Positions 34,250 to 44,325 of a DNA stretch of 64,000 bases are shown here, one piece after another; position 1 is the first letter of the stretch, and every line of letters begins with the position of its first letter. A program made the translations under genes and the position numbers. The notes beneath the pieces are model-generated. The model saw nothing but the letters and a program-made list of their open reading frames with translations, did not search any database and had not been told where the DNA came from. The stretch comes from Breviolum minutum Mf 1.05b.01 (taxonomy: Eukaryota; Sar; Dinophyceae; Suessiales; Symbiodiniaceae). The stretch is taken from the NCBI GenBank assembly GCA_000507305.1, contig DF239128.1, positions 64,838 through 128,837 of the forward strand. The letters run 5' to 3'.

Positions 34250-34600
34250 TATTTGTCGTTGAACGAAGTTTCTCCATCGTTCGATCCATTTCATCAGGAG
34301 CCCCCTCCTGTTGTCCATGATTTAAGTAACTGTCGTGCGCTTCTGAACATCAACTTCGTGCGGATATCCTTCAGCCACGCTGTTTCAGTGTCACAAGGAC
34401 ATCCAGGGGACTTTCCATGCCACACAGTTGTCAACCCAGGAACCCTCGGGGTTCAGATGATTTGAAATCCTGTGGAATCGCTCACTCCACAGGTGTTCGC
34501 AGCAAAAAGGTGAAGTTTGTCAAGCCATGGGTACCTGTCAAGAAACGTCTGAAAAAAAATCCAAACGATTTCAGAAGTCCACGAAAGAAATATACGTGAA
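34250..34600 (+). CDS. Candidate three-exon 3' gene end, basic unknown protein
   Basis: Plus-strand exon candidates are about 34250-34326 (NEVSPSFDPFHQEPPPVVHD, before GTAACT), 34424-34454 (NPGTLG region, preceded by CACAAG/GACATC and ending before GTTCAG), and 34491-34600 (after CACTCCACAG, SKKVKFVKPWVPVKKRLKKN to a stop). The last exon is highly basic, like a ribosomal or nucleolar protein tail. The introns would be very short (about 40-70 bases). No family is assigned. Confidence 0.3.
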
Positions 34601-34650
34601 CCATGGTATTCAACATTTAAGATTATTTAAGGAAGGATCATGGTCTGCTT

Positions 34651-34872
34651 GTGGCTTCTTTGAGTAGATTCAACACAGTTGCGCCTGAATTGTTGCACCC
34701 AAATCACCCAAGGTCTTCCAAGCCTCGGGAGTGGCATGCTGCCAATGACTGCCTTGTTGTTGTGGGAAAACTGAGGGAATCACTCGACCTGAACTACAAC
34801 CCAAGGCCGGATCTTCTCCCTCACCTTGCTACAAACAGTGAGAATTCCAAGTCCCATGCTCCTAAAGCATGA
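34651..34872 (+). CDS. Open frame, unknown protein
   Basis: A 73-codon frame whose centre is protein-like (VVVGKLRESLDLNYNPRPDL) ends HAPKA and a stop. There is no domain and no clear splice signals. It could follow the gene fragment ending at 34600, as a separate unit. Confidence 0.22.
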   Translation: MASLSRFNTVAPELLHPNHPRSSKPREWHAANDCLVVVGKLRESLDLNYNPRPDLLPHLATNSENSKSHAPKA

Positions 34873-35673
34873 TGTCTCAATTGCATCTAATACATCATGC
34901 ATTCATTTGCATGGCAAAATGCATATGAGCTCATATGTCTACGTATATGTAATACTGCTAGTGTATATATATATATATATATCATCTTATGTAATCTATA
35001 ATATTGATGCATGTGGCATCCCTGTTTCACTGGACAAGCCTTGCCTTCTGGTACAAAGTCGGGGACACACCTTGGCATCAATCATCATTGCGACCAACGC
35101 AGCTTGGTAGTTGCAAGTTAAGCTGCATGCATACTGTCAGGAAGGCCATACCAAATAGCCCGGCACCAACCTGTCAGCAAACGCTGTGAGAGGCAATCCA
35201 GGTCAGTTGAAAAACTATGAAGCTATGGTATGTAGGATATGCAACAAGCACCCTACAAGTACACTTGTTAGTGTGTGGGATCGCTGTGATTGTCCAGACT
35301 GCCCGGCCCCTGAAACCAACAAACATAGCCCCTGAAATTGGGTCATCCCAAAAGGAAATTAATCTTCCAACCATCCATTTTCAGGTGCGAGCTGTTAGTT
35401 TCAGGGAGGGTAACCATGGTTTTCTTCATCATCGTCGTAGTGATGTGCTACTGCTACGACTGTGCCCATCTTCAGCAGCATCACCGTGTATCTATGCTCA
35501 TAGTGATCTACCATTCATCCAAAATAATTGTATGTCAATCATGCATCAATCAAGAACGTAATCATGAATCCACGATTAATCAACCATCAATATAATCATG
35601 TATAATCTCAACCATTGATCCATTATCAATCGACCATCATCAGTCAACATCGTAGGCATGATGTAGGGGTAAC

Positions 35674-35674
<1 letters not shown>

Positions 35675-35711
<37 letters not shown>
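35675..35711 (+). repeat. (CT)n microsatellite
   Basis: About 18 uninterrupted CT units. Confidence 0.95.
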
Positions 35712-35713
<2 letters not shown>

Positions 35714-35778
35714 GCACCATCAATTCATGTCCCTGTTGTAGGGAGGCGCGGAACACACAGCGAAGCACATTCAAGTTA

Positions 35779-35906
35779 CCCCTGGCGCAACATTTCCCAC
35801 GGCGAGCTGAGGCGGATTCCATGACAAGAACGTCTTGAATGGCAGCACGGTAGCCATTCTCAAAAGCAGCTCGCTCGTCCTCGCTGTACCTCCAAAGAGT
35901 TGCCAT
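35779..35906 (-). CDS. Candidate first exon, unknown protein
   Basis: An ATG on the minus strand (ending at 35905) opens MATLWRYSEDERAAFENGYR, then AIQDVLVMESASARRGKCCAR, ending before GTAACT. The composition is balanced and charged, unlike the surroundings. No family is recognised and no following exon was found; the (CT)n tract lies just downstream. Confidence 0.4.
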
Positions 35907-36870
35907 GCAATGCCATGCATGACCTACATCTTGTCCGAAAGGTATTGAAAACGGTACACCTGTACACCTTATAATTCAGGCAAATATGCAAATCACGACC
36001 CCTGCACAAGCATGATTTTTTTGTGGAGAGTTGTGTTCGATGCTGGTCAAAATAATTATGCCAGTTCAAAATCAACAACACCTAGTCATTCACCTCGCAT
36101 TGTGAAGTATTGCCAACAACATGAACAAGAATTTGCCGAGAAACCCAGGAAGAAACCAACATGGTAATATGTATATATATATATAAGAAAACCAACCATT
36201 TGTGGACGCAGAGCGACGTGCCTGTGGCCTGGACCCACACCTGTGTCACGTGTCACTGGCGATTTTCATTTTCAACTCTAAGGGTCCAGCCTACGTGCTC
36301 AAGTTCGAAGAGCCTTCGTGCTAAAGCCTCCAGCTGTGTCGAGAAATCACTTCAATTTTACCTTTTCAAAAAAAAACACAAAACCAAATGTGAGGTTTAC
36401 ATATAGGTTTAGTTTACTTCATGTCTTTTATCTCTGAGCTCTATCCAAAAGTATCTAAATCATTCGTGGGTGTCGAATGAAAGCCGCCTTGCGGAATCCC
36501 AAGCGCATCTCACTCCCACGGCGTGGTGACTCCATTGTGGAATTCATGACTGAAAGTCCTGTGATGTCTGGTGATGTCATGCGATGCATGCCAAGTGAGC
36601 CAGTGAAGTAGTCTCTCTTCATGGTACTTTGCTTGAAATGACACTTTTGCAGAATGTGTCATAAGGATCTGAATTCCTTCAGTTAACTTGTAAGATGGTT
36701 TGTGCTGATTCATGTGATTCATGCGTTTCTGCACATGTAATTTACCATGACATATCTGAGACTGCCTGACTGGCTCTGCTCAGGTGACCGGAGGTTGCGA
36801 CAGCGACAGCAACAAGTGGCAACAGCTCATCAGAAACGGACTCCAAATTGGTAACTTAAATCACACTTTT
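35907..36870. other. No recognisable gene
   Basis: No coding domain was seen. A TA tract lies at 36168-36184. Confidence 0.35.
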
Positions 36871-36971
36871 CTAGTTGGTGGTTGAACCACCCCACTTCAA
36901 AAAACAAATGATATATAGTCAAGTTGGATCATTTCCAATTTGAAAGGGATGAAAATAAAACCACCACCTAG
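36871..36971. mobile_element. MITE, CTAG family copy 1
   Basis: The ends form a 13-base inverted repeat with one mismatch (CTAGTTGGTGGTT and CTAGGTGGTGGTT). The interior shares TTGAACCACCCC, TCAAGTTGGATCATTT and CCAATTT with the copy at 52436-52542. It has no coding capacity. Confidence 0.75.
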
Positions 36972-38281
36972 GACCTAGAGTTTTTGTTGCTATCTTTTTT
37001 TGCGTCCAAATCGAAGCCACATCATCCCAAACCATGATCACATCTCACCGCTCTCATTCTCACTGCTTGATCTTTGCGAGTACCTCCAGCTCAGACCCCG
37101 CTGGGGACGAAGCATGTTGATGTCTGGAGATCTCAAGGACTGTATAATCATCAATAATTTGTATATATAGTTTCTCCTGGAACAGCTCAGTTTCCAAGCC
37201 TTTAAGAAAAATAGAAAAACATGGAAGCCAATCTGAATCCAACTCAAAAGACTTAAAGACCATCTGAATTTAACTAGAAATGTCTAAAAATGTCTCAGTT
37301 TCCAAGCCTTTGAAGGGAAAAACGTGGAAGCTAATTAGTCCAACTAATAATGTGACAAACTGGACCATCTCTCACCAACTATCATTGGTGCCCATGTGGT
37401 GCGACTGTCGTGTCATTAGGTCCAAACCTTGCTGAGTTGAGCAGCTCTTGGAGGGTCACAACCTGTCGAATTCAGGGCGTGTTTTCTTGTGTTTGTTGGT
37501 TTCAAATGGATAATGGATTGAGTTTGTAGGTTCATCTTGGGGTCATGGGTTTTGATCAGGCTTGAATTCGGATCTTCCTATCTTGCGGGAACTTTCAGTC
37601 TTCAGTTATGTCTCTCCCCCATGGAAATATATAGAAATCTTCTTGTTGATCTGACCACACCGGGCTGTCTGGAACATCTATTGACAGGACATACAGTATG
37701 GTGGCCTGGTTGGGATACATTCATGGCTGCTGCGGTCACTGCAGCTAACATGATAAAGCGAAGGCGCTGCATAGCAGCCTGGCATGTGTACATACACAGG
37801 CATGCAGTATACATTCTACTCGCGCTGGCCTACGGATCTTTTGCGTTGCAATTGCCAAAAATGGCATTTTCAAATCAAGTCTGACACATGATCATTGACC
37901 GGATAAAGATATGTAAAGCTACAATAGCCATCCTGCAAGGTGAATTTGCATGCACCAGGCACCTCGTCAAAGGGCTTAGCACCCACCTCACCCACCGCGT
38001 TTTTTGTGTGTAAAATGAAACGACAGGAATGACAGGATGTTCTTTTAGGGTGCAAGGCAATCAAACATCCTGTTGGAACATCTGTTCCCTTTGGAAGCTT
38101 TCACCCCTTTTTCAGCACCAAACTCCAAGCAGCTGTGGAAGCAACGCCACAAACCCCCACTCTGACATAGCCAGTTTGAGGGCAGCATCTCCCTTTAGAG
38201 AGGCCGAACCCCCAACCAGCATTGCTGCTGTCCAGGTGAAGCAGAAATAACTTTCAACTGGCAATTATTATGATAAAGTAT
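36972..38281. other. No recognisable gene; imperfect direct repeat
   Basis: Segments 37187-37250 and 37293-37345 are diverged copies sharing CAGTTTCCAAGCCTTT and CGTGGAAGC-like blocks. A 115-codon plus frame at 37537-37884 contains a hydrophobic stretch (HAVYILLALAYGSFALQL) without other support. A plus-strand exon candidate (38116-38238) has a good TTTTTCAG acceptor and a GTGAAG donor but no recognised content. Confidence 0.35.
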
Positions 38282-38396
38282 GTACACCCCCCGAAGATTA
38301 ACCATAGAACCTGAAAATGATGGTTTGGAAGGTGATTTTCCTTTTCCAGGGGGCCCGTATTCTCAGGTTCCAGCCGTTAATCTTCCCGGGGCGTAC
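38282..38396. mobile_element. Foldback/MITE-type element (115 bp)
   Basis: Arms of about 37 bases at 38282-38318 and 38359-38396 are complementary at roughly 80%, sharing CGAAGATTAAC/GTTAATCTTC, GTAC at the tips, and GAACCTGA/TCAGGTTC. About 40 bases separate them. There is no coding sequence. Confidence 0.65.
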
Positions 38397-38888
38397 CTTT
38401 CTATTCCAAGTCAACACCGTAGGCAGCATTGTAGAGATTTCTCAGTTGACCTGCTTTGTGGGGAACCTGCTCGGTCTGGGGTTCTAGGCACTGTCAGCTG
38501 ATTCAACCACATCGAAAAGCTGCGGGTTTTTGCTGATCCGAAAATGCTTGACAGACTTTGCACATAGTCCCAGTTTTAAAAAAGATGCAGATACACTGAA
38601 CTAGATATCACTATATAAACGATGCGATGTTTCCACTTGTCTGATGCTTGTGGCAAGCCACCTGCCCACAGGATTTTTGTGTGGTTGCTCAGCTGACCAC
38701 AGACTGAATCCAGCAGGAGCTATGAAGCTCGTCCTGAAGAAACGCATCGTTGAAAGATGTTGAAAGATGAAAGATACATATATCATGCATTATATAGACA
38801 AATGCATGGCCTTAGGACACTAGGCAAAGTGGGCCATCTGTTTGCAATGGCAATATGGCCATCGGCTGCGGGCGCAGCTAGGTCCTTC

Positions 38889-41800
38889 CTAGATCAAATG
38901 CATCGTCTTCACGTTCAAGCAGCAAGATGGGGCGAATGAATCATCCTCATCCTCATCATTCTCCTTCGCTGTGGGTGACAGCCAGCCTGTCATGCCTTTC
39001 GTGGATATAGCTGAGTTGACTAACGTCCTCTCGGATTTAAAGTTCAAGATTTGATCTGCATCCTCCTCAGGAGGTTTGCAAATATGAACGTGGCCATGCA
39101 AGCTTCCCACAGTGACACCGAGGCTATCACTCAAAGGAGCTGTAAATTCCTTGGGCCCTGAAGCAGCACCCATCAAACTGATGACTCCGTAGCCATCAGG
39201 TTCCTCAAAGTCCTCTGCAAGACCTGTCAATGCCATGATGGTTGAGACGGGATGTGATCGCCTCGCCGCAAGCCAAGATCAGTTAAAAAAAAAAAACAGC
39301 TACTCAACAAGGGAAAAGAACCAGAAAATGAGGACAGAATTTTAGTAACATATACAAAGAGATGTGGTCCTTTTTAGCTTCCAACATGCTGCAACCATCT
39401 CAGCTGTAGGCATTTCAAGGGTTGATGACTGGTTAGTAAGAAATGCTTGAAATGGCTGTCAGTGTAGTACTTGAGGCAGTGCTATCTAGTCCTGGAAACT
39501 AGATGCAGGCTTGATTCTGCATGATTCTTCGGAATTGGAAGTTCGACATAAACACCACGCAATAACGACAATAAGGGACACCGGACACCTTTAATAATTT
39601 TAGGATCCATGCAACATACATGACGAATGTACCCTGCCGGTACTTGCAATCAAGAGATTATCATATATTTATCATATTAGCTATATAACGCTATAACTGA
39701 GACTGATAGCTGATAGCTAAATTATGCTAAATTCACTTGTAAGAAAAGTGATAGACTGAAATGGGCACCGGCACTCGCACTATTCTACAAAGACTCCCAA
39801 CACCCTTTGTGATTATGTTGACGTCTTTATGCAGCTGTCTGGCCATGCCAAGCTGCATGTGTGCACTCTCGAGGGCATCATCCACTTTATAGATGGCGAC
39901 CAGTATGTGACGTGATTGCAGCCACTTCCGACTGCAAACGCCGCGTTTCCCTGTTAGGACGACGGTGTGGAACGTTGCCTTGCCACACTTGCTTGTGGCA
40001 TTGGTCGTGTGTTTGTCCTCATCGCAGTACTGGGCCCGAAAGGAAATATGGTGGTCACCTCCCCCAAGACCTGTTGCGGTCAATTTGCTCAATCGGATGT
40101 AAATTCGCCGGTCGGAGGCATTCTCGTCGATATGATAGGGTCTCGTCACTGACATGCGAAAAATTGCTCCGACGGGAGAATGGTCACTGGTGCAAATCTG
40201 GGGGGAACTGCTGTAAGTGCCACTTTCAAGAACAAGTTCCTCAGAGCACAAAAGAATGGTGGTTCTGGTAAGTCAGAAAACTTGCGCTGTCTTACACCTT
40301 GATATCGATCAATATATGAATTCATAGCGTATGTCGTATGTGTGCGCGTTTGCGCGTGTGCGATATTGAGACATCTCGCAAGCTTTGCACTCTGCTCTAC
40401 TGAAAACAAACGTGCATAATGTAATTAATTTTAAAAAAAAGGAATACATTGTGTATGTAACTATTTGTCATCGTCCAAATGCTTTCCTTGAATTGAAGTC
40501 AAGTGGAGGCGAGCAAACAAATCAGAACCACAGCTTTAACCATCCAGGCGTCTGCATTTGGAAATGATCGCCAGAGGACACGGTCCGTCCAGGATGGTAC
40601 CCGCGCTTTCCTCCCATCATACGGCCGCAGTCCAGTCTGTGGGTCCACAGGCTCTCCTGGCATAACAACAGTCCGCTGCAAACTCGGCACGCCGTGAACT
40701 CTGGCTTTGGCATACAAAAAACCCAAAAATGATCATTTTTAGTAGGAAAACCAATGGTTGTTGGGGAAACCCACCATTTTAGGAACCCCCACAAGTGTTC
40801 AAGTGAACCCTACCAACAACTCAGCTCAAAAGGCCTGGAATATGCTGGTAAGTTGGAGCAAAGTCTAAAGGACCTCCACGACACAATTGCTGGAGCAATT
40901 TCAATGAAAGTTGTGGCTGCCGGCTGAAAACAAAAATGCCTGTCAGCAACATCAAAAGCAACCAGCAGGCCTTCGCTGAAGTTGCAGAAAGCTTGTCCCT
41001 CGGCTTGCACCTTGCACATAGGCATATCATCTTCTGAGTGTCCAAGTAAGGGAGTAAAAACTTGCAATGACAGCAACCAACTTTATCACCACCAATAGCG
41101 GGCTCATTGCTTGAGAAATTGGACATGGAATCTTTCACCCATCACCCAACATCTAACCATGGTTCACAGGAAAATGGGTTCCCTAGATGTCAGGCCTGAC
41201 ATGACCATCCTCCCTGCCTTAAGCAGTTGGTCGTACTGCTGGAGCTTTCCCCATGAATGAGTCCGGATCAAGTCCAAGCACTCCTGGCACGCCAATGACA
41301 CAATGCCCTACAGCTCCACAGAAGAGTTTTGCTTCCAAAAGTTCGGGGGAGAAGTCCAAGCGTTGTATTAATGCTTTGCACATATTTAGGTGTTATGGAG
41401 AGAGAGAGAGGGGAGAGAGAGAGAGAGAGCCTGCAAATATTTAGCTCTTATATAAATACATAATATCTATTGTATATACTACCCGATTGAAATTATATAT
41501 ATTTACAAGTTTAGGGATTCACTATTTACTATGTACTGTATTGTGTAAGCATATCATTTGATCAAACGAGGTGCTTCATCCGAATCTACCCAACAAAAGC
41601 TATACTGCAGTGCTTCCCCCTACTGGACCTCTCTTTCGATGTCAAGCCGGTAATTCAAGTCACCTTAGTTGCTAAGCAGGTGAAGATCAAACCCGAAATA
41701 GCACCACAAAATCTTGCCAAATATCTAATCTGAAAAGCTATTTTCAAACATGGATCCTAATCTTGCTCTTCATACTCATTTTTCTTGCATCCTTTTGCAT

Positions 41801-44325
41801 CACACTCACTTTTGGACTTGTCATTTCCCATGCAAGCAGTTTTCGTCTTGCATCACATGCTTGCAGGAGACCCTCCACCCTTCTTCTTGCCAAGGTACCA
41901 ACCCAAATTACATGTTGAAACCTCGGCTGAAACAACGTTTTGGACCACCAAGCCTCCAAGGGTACCCCTTGGTGGTGCCGTGCTGCAGCCAGGTCACTGG
42001 TTGGTCAAAGGTCGTTGCGAATCCGTGGTCAAACAAATGCCCTCAATGATGTGGGCAGAATCCAAGTTGCGCCGTGAGACATTGGATTGGTGAGCTGCCA
42101 GATGAGAAGATACAAAACAAATAGCATTGTCACCAATCCAAAAGGACAATGCTAAGCCGCCTTTGTTGGAATACAAACCTCCAAGGCCTGTCTCTTCATG
42201 ACTTGCCACCACGTTGTGGATGCTTTTGCTGACTCGTTCTGTGGCTAGGAATAGAATCTGACAGTGACCCATGTCATGCCGGCACTGTATCAGCAAGGAC
42301 GGCAATGAGGCTTGCACCAAGTCGCACCAGTCTTCGAGACAAGAGCTGAATTCTGGGCGAGGTGTGTACGAACACTCCTCGACACCGATCAAGTAAATGT
42401 CACAACCCAGCTTCAACCACTCCTTAGCAACAGTTCCACGGTAGGTACTTCGCCTATTAGGCTCCTGGTGCATTCTCAGAAGATTATGCGTATATATATA
42501 TATATGTAAATATATATATATATATTTGTTTTTCTAATTATACGTATATTTATATATGCAAAACACATCAAAACACATCATGTTCGGCATGAAATCAGAA
42601 TATTTCAGTCATATCTGTATCTGCTTGATCTTTCTCCGCTGCATCGCTGTCCAAGCTTTTTATTCGCTTGAGTCACTTCGATCTCCTGTCCGTTTCAGAA
42701 CGGACCTTTTAGTCACGGCAGTGAAACCCATGCACATTGGTTCACGGGCATAACATGAATAACAATGGCTTATTAGAACTCCCCTTTCGCACCAGCCACG
42801 TTGGGCTTCCGATGCGAAGTCCAACGGGGCTCGCACCAAAAGTTCAGGCAGTTGGTGAACAGCCATTGTCAAAAGGGTTCCTTGTGCGATCGTACACAAA
42901 GGCGTCACAGTCGAAGAGCTCGTTGTACTCATCATCCTCGAGATCCTCGACTGGCACGTTGTCGCCAATGCGGGTGTTGTTGGCCCCGTAGTGCTCATTC
43001 TTCTTCCATTCCCGGGCCATCTCGTTCCTTGAGATCAGTCCAAAATGGATCTTGAAAATTGGCCCATCAATCGCCAGGAGAGCAACGGCAAATGAAGCGC
43101 CACAATGATCTCAAACCCAAAGAAGCCCTTCTCATCCCTTCTCAGCGATCAAGATGGCAAGCCAAATGTCGACGATGATCCCAAGCACTCCAATCAATAG
43201 CAAACCTCCCACCATTATCACAAATTCACGGTGATTGAGAAGACCGATGACATTTTGCAACCATTGACAGTACAATAATGATCATAGCGGCGGATAGGAC
43301 GGGAATATTGCCACGACTTGTGCGCACGCCGCGGCATCCCCTCCTCAATGTCCATGCCACCAACAGCACCAATTTTCATGTTTCGCGTCTTTTTGACTTG
43401 CCCAGGATCAGCAAAGGCGCAATACGCCATGCACCCCAAGACAATGCCATAAACCACCGCAAAAGGTGCAGAGAGCCACACCTGCGATAGGGTGGTGAAA
43501 CGAGACAACATCGGAATCTGCACCAGGAGCACGCACAGGCCACCAATCACAGTTGAGACAGCAAGAGCCACTGGCAACACAGGTTTTAGATCGACACCAA
43601 AGAACGTGTAGTCTTCGCTCGCACCCTTATCCTCTCTTCCAAACTTGTTACCATCAAGCCAACCTTCTTCGGCACACGACTCCTCGTCGGCATCCTGCAG
43701 ATTTGCCGGCTTCGTGAAGTCAAAAGAGTCGTAGAGGGCAAACGACCATTCAGCAGAGAAGGCTCGTTCATGCAATGAGCTGTGGCTGGCTGCATCAAAT
43801 GTGTGCACGTTGGCATTCCTTCATGAGGCTGCATACCCACTTGCACAGGCTTGTAACTTCCATATGCCCTAATATGCGCTAGACCTCCCAGAGTGGTCAG
43901 CCACGTAAGACATATTTTGGGTGAGCATACTTTCAACGTTGAAAATTGATCACCCAGAAAACAGGACTTCACCTGATAGTAACAAAGCTGTTGAGCCAAA
44001 AGCTGCATCGCTGCATCGCTGTCCAAGCTATCATGACTCTCCCCTGAACTTCCCAGACAGCTTCCGGTGCGGTACAGGTGATGAAGCTAAAAGAAAGCTA
44101 AAAACCAGCTCAAAAAAATCCCAACCATAATCATCCATAAACCAAACATATATTATAATATATATATTTTTTGTTGGCGCTCAGTAAAAACCTATAGTAA
44201 ACTCCTCAAAATCTTCTCCTGTCACTTCTCACCAAGATTCTTGTAGCTGCGCTGGTGGTCGTGCATTACCCAGATTCCACGTCCCTGCAAAGACTCTCAG
44301 CTCCACCTTATCATCCTTTCCCCAC
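38889..44325 (-). CDS. Inositol polyphosphate 5-phosphatase (IPPc domain), ten-exon model
   Basis: It removes the 5-phosphate from phosphoinositides or soluble inositol phosphates. Exons, 5' to 3': 44325-44233 (FAGTWNLGN, domain start); 42422-42041 (IYLIGVEECSY, YSNKGGLALSF, SSHLAAHQ); about 41953-41899 (FQHVIWVG); 41663-41629 (GDLNYRLDIERE); 41283-41218 (WGKLQQYDQLLK); 41033-40971 (EGQAFCNFSEG); 40873-40835 (PLDFAPTYQHIP); 40656-40541 (RKARVPSWTDRVLW); 40239-39805 (TSDHSPVGAIF, then a C2-like stretch HHISFRAQYCDED); 39223-38889 (DGYGVISLMG to the stop). The hallmark motifs WxGDLNYR, PSWTDRVLW and SDHxPV are all present, in order. Several junctions agree in phase, for example WVG/DLNYR, SEG/PLDF and HIP/GEPV. 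Donors are GT or GC, and acceptors end AG before G. The true 5' end right of 44325 was not found. The 42041/41953 junction is the least certain. The intron 44232-42423 holds a DHHC retrocopy and the intron 40834-40657 a MITE. Confidence 0.85.
40716..40792. mobile_element. MITE, family A (second type), truncated copy
   Basis: The interior AAAATGATCATTTTTAGTAG, then TGGTTGTTGGGGAAACCCACCATTTTAGGAA, matches the copy at 49435-49545. The left terminal repeat is missing or badly decayed. It sits inside an intron of the 5-phosphatase gene. Confidence 0.7.
41398..41430 (+). repeat. (GA)n microsatellite
   Basis: Interrupted GAGAGA run in an intron of the 5-phosphatase gene. Confidence 0.9.
42493..42525 (+). 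repeat. TA-rich dinucleotide tract
   Basis: Two runs of alternating TA separated by GTAA, just upstream (on the minus strand) of the second 5-phosphatase exon. Similar tracts occur near 34965, 36168, 46681-46738, 51119, 54354 and 63432. Confidence 0.9.
42638..42657 (+). repeat. Target-site duplication, left copy (20 bp)
   Basis: GCTGCATCGCTGTCCAAGCT, identical to 44010-44029. The two copies flank the DHHC retrocopy exactly. Confidence 0.85.
42658..44009 (-). pseudogene. Processed DHHC (DHYC) palmitoyltransferase retropseudogene
   Basis: The intronless minus-strand copy is recognisable from the membrane segments (DLKPVLPVALAVSTVIGGLC; FAVVYGIVLGCMAYCAFADP) through RAHKSWQYSRPIRRYDHYC (DHYC at 43283-43272) and then, in other frames, WLQNVIGLLNHREF, a third hydrophobic segment (GLLLIGVLGIIVDIWLAIL), and an acidic tail ending NPFDNGCSPTA with a stop at 42844-42846. 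The enzyme family adds palmitate to cysteines on membrane proteins; DHYC is a known variant of the DHHC box. The frame is broken just after DHYC (about 43262-43271), at about 43130-43142 and at about 43086-43097, and no in-frame ATG precedes the N-terminal part. The 5' end carries TTTTGGCTCAA (spliced-leader remnant) and the 3' end AATAAAA, and 20-bp duplications flank it. It is therefore a reverse-transcribed mRNA, now decayed. Confidence 0.88.
43991..44002 (-). other. Dinoflagellate spliced-leader remnant
   Basis: On the minus strand TTTTGGCTCAA is an 11-base match to the 3' part of the dinoflagellate spliced leader (which ends CCATTTTGGCTCAAG). It lies at the exact 5' end of the DHHC retrocopy, next to the duplicated target sequence. 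An 11-base match alone could be chance; its position makes it convincing. Confidence 0.72.
44010..44029 (+). repeat. Target-site duplication, right copy (20 bp)
   Basis: Identical to 42638-42657. An extra partial copy (GCTGCATC) lies immediately left, at 44002-44009. Confidence 0.85.

Noticed and set aside
42660-44026. Other minus-strand frames of 112 and 146 codons across the DHHC retrocopy
   Set aside because: They are out of frame with the recognisable DHHC protein. The 146-codon frame merely runs through the spliced-leader remnant.
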